This document shows positions 29,665 through 33,269 of a DNA stretch of 33,269 nucleotides, piece by piece (position 1 is the first letter of the stretch; the number at the start of each line of letters is the position of its first letter). Position numbers and translations under genes: made by a program. This stretch comes from Candidatus Zixiibacteriota bacterium (GTDB taxonomy: Bacteria; Zixibacteria; MSB-5A5; RBG-16-43-9), in NCBI GenBank assembly GCA_030692925.1, contig JAUYBY010000018.1, positions 1-33,269 of the forward strand, given 5' to 3'. Under the pieces are notes generated by a model, which saw only the letters and a program-made list of their open reading frames with translations, had not been told where the DNA came from and did not search any database.

Positions 29665-32600
29665 ATGTCAAGGAGGTTTTTAGTTTTTTTAGCCCCTCTG
29701 CTGGTCCTCTTTTTTGCTCCGGCAGCCTTTTCACAGGACCCTGGTAATCCAGACACTGTCAGGGTCGAGCAGAAGCTAACCGCAGGCCCCAGCCAGCACA
29801 TTCAGGTAAACTTGTATGTAAAGAATGACGAGAAGTTAGGAGGATTTGTAATCCCGCTTAGTTTTTATAACCCAGACAATCTGGATGTGACCTGTGATTC
29901 CATCCACTGGGCAGCCAGATTCACCAGTAACATCGCATCAACTTATGCAGGAGGCCCTGGATACCCTAACTATGTGGATACTACGAATCATAAACTGAAT
30001 GTCTGGGCAATATGGTACGGCACACCTTTTGACACTGGCAGCACACTTTTGTGCACGATATATTTCACTACCGGAGCGACTTTCAAGTCTGATATTGGAA
30101 TAATAATAGATACCACTCTAATCCCGCCAACAAATCAATTGGAATTTACTGATGTATCCGCGAACGCATTTATGCCTAAATATTCACCCGGATGTCTGGG
30201 TGCAGCTTTTCAGGTCTTGTCTCCGAATGGAGGAGAGCTCTGGTATGTGGGCGAGAGTCATAATATACTCTGGAGGTCAGTCGGATTTTCAGGAAATGTT
30301 AAGCTTGAATTGTCTACTAATTCCGGAACCTCCTGGTCAACCATCATAGCCAGCACCCCTAATACCGGGACATATCCCTGGACTGTTCCTAATAACCCTT
30401 CAGCCAACGATCGGGTGAGGGTCTCAGATGCCACGGATGGTTCTCCAAAAGATGCCAGTGATGCTAACTTCTCCATACCCGATTTCACGATAGGAGGAAC
30501 CCCTTCCTCCAGGGTAATAGATATAGGAGCTTCTACCAGCTATACAGTCAATTTAAGTTATTTATATGGTTTTGCCCACCCGCTTACCTTATCTGTCTCC
30601 GGGCTTCCATCCGGAGCAACTGCAAGCTTTACACTGAACCCGGTAAATCCTCCTGCCACTTCTTCGACGATGAATGTGAACACGACTGGCTCCACTCCTG
30701 CTGGAACCTATACGTTGACTATCCAGGGTGTAGGAAGTCAGACTCACACCACTAATGTGACCCTTGTGGTCAATGCTGCCCCCTCGGCTTTTAATCTCTC
30801 TTCACCCGCAAACGGTTCCACTGTTTCCACCTTGACCCCCACCCTCTCCTGGCAGCAAGCAACTGATCCTGACCCTCAGGATACTGTCAAGTATATTCTT
30901 TACTACACTCGTAAAAGCGACTTCAGTGCCTTTGATTCCATCCCCAGTATCATCGGGACTTCCCGGGTTTTACCGTCTCTGCAGGATGATACTGTATATT
31001 ATTGGAAGGTTAGAGCAGTAGATAGATGGGGCAAATCGACCTGGAGTACCGGCACCTGGAATTTCCGGGTCTATTATCCACAGCTACCTGCAACTTTCAG
31101 CTTGGTCTCCCCTACAGATAGGGATACCAGCTGGCAGCTTTCAGATACCTTAATCTGGAGAAAAACATCGGACCCTGATCCAGGTGATTCTATTCTGTAT
31201 GACCTTTATATAGATTCCCGATCAGGTTTTCCCCAGCCAGTCATTATATCAAATCTGAAAGATACAACTTACGTTTTCACCGGAAGCGATGATAGCACCT
31301 ATTACTGGAAAGTCCTGGCTAAAGATATAAATACCGCTGGAAGGTGGAGCACCCAGACTACCTGGCGGTTTTATATCTATGTTCCTCAGGCACCCAATTC
31401 TTTTGCCCTGTTAACCCCGGAAGATGAGGACACCGTGATTCTGCATCCCAAATTAGTCTGGCGAAAAGCTACTGATCCTGACCCTAATGATGTGTTATCT
31501 TACAAACTCTTCTGGTCTTTGGATTCTCTGGCTTACACGGATTCATCAGCCACGATCACGGATTCTTTCTATACCCTGCCGGGGTTGTTGAACGACACGA
31601 TTTATTACTGGAAAGTGAGGGTGAAAGATAAATTCAACTTGACAACCTGGGCCACTGAAGCATATCGGAGCTTCAGGACATTGAACGTTGCTCCAGCTTC
31701 ATTCAGCTTGATTTCTCCATTGAATTTGAGCACAGTTTCGGTTTTGACTCCGACCTTGAGATGGCATAAACCTTACGACCCTGACCCGTCAGACCCGATC
31801 TCTTACATAGTCTATTATTCACGGGACAACACTTTCGCAACCTATGACTCTACTACAGCAACTGATACTTCCAAAGTCTTGCCTACTTTATATGATGATT
31901 CCACCTACTACTGGAAAGTCAAGGCGAAAGATAGCTATGGCGCGACAGTCTGGAGCTCAGACCCATTCTGGAGTTTTCACGTTTATTATCCTCAACAGCC
32001 GAATGCCTTCACCCTGGTCTCACCGCTCAACAACTCTACTTCAGCTGATTCCAGCATAACTTTTATCTGGCGTTCCACCACGGATCCGGATCCCGGTGAT
32101 TCCATTCTTTATGACCTATGGTATGCTGACAATCCAAGCTTCACCAGTCCTACTGTGATTTCAAACCTGAAAGACACCTCCAGAACAGTTACCCTGAGAG
32201 ACGATAAGTCGTATTACTGGAAAGTTCTGGCAAAGGATATTAACACTACAGGCAGATGGTCAACTGACGTCTTCAGGGTAAATACTTATGTGCCCCAGGC
32301 GCCAAGGGCTTTCAGCCTGCGTAAGCCGACCGATGGTGACACTCTTTCAAGTCTTAACGCTGACCTTTTCTGGCAGAAAACGACTGACCCGGATCCAGGG
32401 GATGTCATTAAATATGACCTGTATTATGACACCTCTCAAACATTCACCGCACCGGTAATAGTCCCAAATCTCAACGACACGGCTTATTCCACACCCCAGC
32501 TTGAACCTGGAGCCTTTTACTGGTGGAAGGTTAAAGCGAAAGATACAAATACCGCAGGCACCTGGTCAACCCAGACATTCAAATTCTTCGTGCCGTCTTG

Positions 32601-32802
32601 CATGCCAGGCAGTGTGAACGGAGATGATAAAGTCAACGTGACCGACGTCATACATCTGATTAACTACCTATTCAAAGGCGGGATCCCACCGCTACCCATT
32701 CCGTCGTGCGGAGACGTACAATGTGATGGAAAGGTTAACGTCACGGATGCAATTTATCTGATCAATTATCTTTTCAAAGGCGGACCAGCCCCAGGCTGTT
32801 AA
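29665..32802 (+). CDS. Large secreted multidomain surface protein: cohesin-like - Kre9/KNH-like - Ig-like - six FN3-like repeats - dockerin
   Basis: 1045 residues, signal peptide MSRRFLVFLAPLLVLFFAPAAFS, ribosome site AAAGGAGGAGG. Residues about 25-170 look like a cohesin-type beta domain (IQVNLYVKNDEKLGGFVIPL, then LNVWAIWYGTPFDTGSTLL). Residues 175-270 carry the Kre9/KNH pattern (SPNGGELWYVGESHNILW..NVKLELSTNSGTSWSTI). Residues 270-370 form an Ig-like unit (SGLPSGATASFTLNP). Six tandem FN3-like repeats of about 100 residues start near 371, 473, 575, 675, 777 and 878; each has a P(T/L)-W----DPDP-D---Y-LY core and a YYWKV-A-D motif. The end is a dockerin pair (NGDDKVNVTDVIHLINYLFKGG, then CDGKVNVTDAIYLINYLFKGG). 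Probably an adhesin or structural surface protein. Confidence 0.9.
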   Translation: MSRRFLVFLAPLLVLFFAPAAFSQDPGNPDTVRVEQKLTAGPSQHIQVNLYVKNDEKLGGFVIPLSFYNPDNLDVTCDSIHWAARFTSNIASTYAGGPGYPNYVDTTNHKLNVWAIWYGTPFDTGSTLLCTIYFTTGATFKSDIGIIIDTTLIPPTNQLEFTDVSANAFMPKYSPGCLGAAFQVLSPNGGELWYVGESHNILWRSVGFSGNVKLELSTNSGTSWSTIIASTPNTGTYPWTVPNNPSANDRVRVSDATDGSPKDASDANFSIPDFTIGGTPSSRVIDIGASTSYTVNLSYLYGFAHPLTLSVSGLPSGATASFTLNPVNPPATSSTMNVNTTGSTPAGTYTLTIQGVGSQTHTTNVTLVVNAAPSAFNLSSPANGSTVSTLTPTLSWQQATDPDPQDTVKYILYYTRKSDFSAFDSIPSIIGTSRVLPSLQDDTVYYWKVRAVDRWGKSTWSTGTWNFRVYYPQLPATFSLVSPTDRDTSWQLSDTLIWRKTSDPDPGDSILYDLYIDSRSGFPQPVIISNLKDTTYVFTGSDDSTYYWKVLAKDINTAGRWSTQTTWRFYIYVPQAPNSFALLTPEDEDTVILHPKLVWRKATDPDPNDVLSYKLFWSLDSLAYTDSSATITDSFYTLPGLLNDTIYYWKVRVKDKFNLTTWATEAYRSFRTLNVAPASFSLISPLNLSTVSVLTPTLRWHKPYDPDPSDPISYIVYYSRDNTFATYDSTTATDTSKVLPTLYDDSTYYWKVKAKDSYGATVWSSDPFWSFHVYYPQQPNAFTLVSPLNNSTSADSSITFIWRSTTDPDPGDSILYDLWYADNPSFTSPTVISNLKDTSRTVTLRDDKSYYWKVLAKDINTTGRWSTDVFRVNTYVPQAPRAFSLRKPTDGDTLSSLNADLFWQKTTDPDPGDVIKYDLYYDTSQTFTAPVIVPNLNDTAYSTPQLEPGAFYWWKVKAKDTNTAGTWSTQTFKFFVPSCMPGSVNGDDKVNVTDVIHLINYLFKGGIPPLPIPSCGDVQCDGKVNVTDAIYLINYLFKGGPAPGC
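30778..32590 (+). repeat. Six tandem ~305-bp coding repeats (FN3-like units)
   Basis: Units begin near 30778, 31083, 31390, 31690, 31996 and 32300; spacing 300-307 bp. Each encodes DPDP-D and YYWKV landmarks; the DNA has diverged but protein landmarks are kept. Confidence 0.8.
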
Positions 32803-32822
32803 ATAAATAGAAAGTGCTCTAT

Positions 32823-32857
32823 AAGCCCCGCTCTTTTAAAAAGAGCGGGGCTTTTTT
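32823..32857 (+). terminator. Rho-independent terminator of the surface protein gene
   Basis: 14-bp perfect stem AAGCCCCGCTCTTT (32823-32836) / AAAGAGCGGGGCTT (32840-32853) followed by TTTT. Confidence 0.93.
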
Positions 32858-32860
32858 ATC

Positions 32861-32887
32861 GTAGCGCGACCCTTTCAGGGTCGCTAC
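32861..32887. repeat. GTAGC-GACCC palindrome
   Basis: GTAGC / GCTAC ends and an inner GACCC / GGGTC pair with a 2-nt bulge and a TTTCA loop; GTAG foot on both strands. Confidence 0.75.
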
Positions 32888-32896
32888 AATGAAAAG

Positions 32897-32954
32897 GAGA
32901 GGCTAAAAGTCTTCGCCAGGATCCTGTGGACAAGACCTTGAGGCCTCGCACTAC
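32897..32954 (-). repeat. 58-bp GTAG-foot palindrome, GTCTTCGCC family, copy 2
   Basis: Outer arms GAGAGGC (32897-32903) / GCCTCGC (32943-32949), inner GTCTTCGCCAGGATCC...GGACAAGAC, then CTAC. Same length and layout as 20961-21018, about 80 percent identical by eye. Confidence 0.75.
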
Positions 32955-33068
32955 ATTCTCTACGTTCGCGGAGGCAAGTGAGACGAACTCACCCTAAATC
33001 CCTCTCTTTGAAAGAGAGGGACTTTCCCCTTCTCTTCTTAAGAGAAGGAACCAGGGAATGAGCTGAGA

Positions 33069-33091
33069 GGGCGAGGGAACCTCGCCCCTAC
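33069..33091 (-). repeat. GTAG-foot palindrome GGGCGAGG
   Basis: GGGCGAGG (33069-33076) / CCTCGCCC (33080-33087), 3-nt loop, then CTAC (GTAG on minus). Same 8-bp stem + 3-nt loop layout as 227-249 and 286-308. Confidence 0.82.
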
Positions 33092-33189
33092 CTTCACCTG
33101 AACCCTTGACTCCTTGAACCCTTTTTTCGATAATGTAAATTATTGTGGGCACTTTCAGGGTTTTGAAGTTCTTTGAAATTTGAATAGGA

Positions 33190-33261
33190 ATGGCATACCT
33201 TAATGGTTAGTGCAAAAATGAACCATTAGCCGTCCCCTACGGGGACAAGGAGGTATGCCAT
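33190..33261 (+). promoter_or_regulatory. Three-way-junction leader hiding a ribosome site
   Basis: Outer 11-bp stem ATGGCATACCT (33190-33200) / AGGTATGCCAT (33251-33261) encloses two hairpins: TAATGGTT (33201-33208) / AACCATTA (33221-33228), and GTCCCC (33232-33237) / GGGGAC (33241-33246). The ribosome site AAGGAGGT (33247-33254) overlaps the outer stem, and ATG 33260 lies at its foot. It could be a translational control structure or the left end of a transposable element. Confidence 0.7.
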
Positions 33262-33269
33262 GAGAAGTA
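33260..33269 (+). CDS. Start of an unidentified gene, cut by the window edge
   Basis: ATG AGA AGT A (Met-Arg-Ser...) with a near-perfect ribosome site AAGGAGGT 5 nt upstream. Only three codons are visible, so no identification is possible. The hairpin-rich end directly before the ATG would suit a Y1 (IS200/RAYT) transposase gene, which is speculation. Confidence 0.55.

Larger units (their letters stand above)
32803..33259. other. Intergenic region with terminator, palindromes and a structured leader
   Basis: Holds the terminator 32823-32857, GTAG palindromes 32861-32887, 32897-32954 and 33069-33091, paired CCCTCTCTTT / AAGAGAGGG and CCTTCTCTT / AAGAGAAGG hairpins near 33000-33048, and the three-way-junction leader 33190-33261. 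No other gene seen. Confidence 0.65.

Overview
The window looks like a chromosome segment of an uncultured, Gram-negative, anaerobic or microaerophilic bacterium of the FCB group, with candidate phylum Zixibacteria as the best guess. That guess is inference. It rests on C-terminal dockerin-type domains ending in a NYLFKGG/SYLFKGG motif on large secreted proteins, a PorV/FadL-like outer-membrane barrel, an octaheme c-type cytochrome, a 2-hydroxyacyl-CoA dehydratase-type activase and sigma-54 control. No rRNA or tRNA gene was seen, so taxonomy cannot be settled from the window.

Layout. 1-113 is the C-terminal end of a BaiN/HI0933-like flavoprotein. 114-1680 holds two single-gene units (YdhR-like monooxygenase, GNAT acetyltransferase), each bordered by near-identical GTCGGGC palindromes. 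1740-3116 is a GlcD-type FAD-linked oxidase. 3388-9199 (minus strand) is a signalling block: two soluble histidine kinases (one with an N-terminal receiver), an NtrC-type sigma-54 activator, and a degenerate GGDEF protein behind a textbook sigma-54 promoter. 9737-12352 holds a secreted NHL-like protein and a DUF885 protein interrupted by an in-frame TAG. 12461-16744 is a 1427-residue double-ATPase activase. 17247-20490 is a two-gene surface operon (large beta-rich envelope protein and outer-membrane barrel) with a second near-perfect sigma-54 promoter. 21268-22816 is a TPP riboswitch with a duplicated terminator segment, followed by an AIR-synthase-like gene. Then come a methyltransferase, an octaheme cytochrome, a Met-rich lipoprotein, a DUF4424 protein, an M14 carboxypeptidase with dockerin, and a 1045-residue adhesin-like protein with dockerin. 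The window ends with the first codons of a new gene under an elaborate three-way-junction leader.

How the parts fit. The kinases and NtrC-type regulator probably switch on sigma-54 promoters; the two seen here drive the GGDEF-like gene and the surface operon, suggesting an envelope or surface response. The two dockerin proteins and a cohesin-like N-terminal region in one of them suggest non-covalent assembly on the cell surface. The most striking global feature is a dense population (more than 20) of intergenic palindromes with a GTAG tetranucleotide at the foot of the stem, as in REP elements moved by RAYT (TnpA-REP) transposases. Some appear to lie inside coding sequences or to supply a stop codon.
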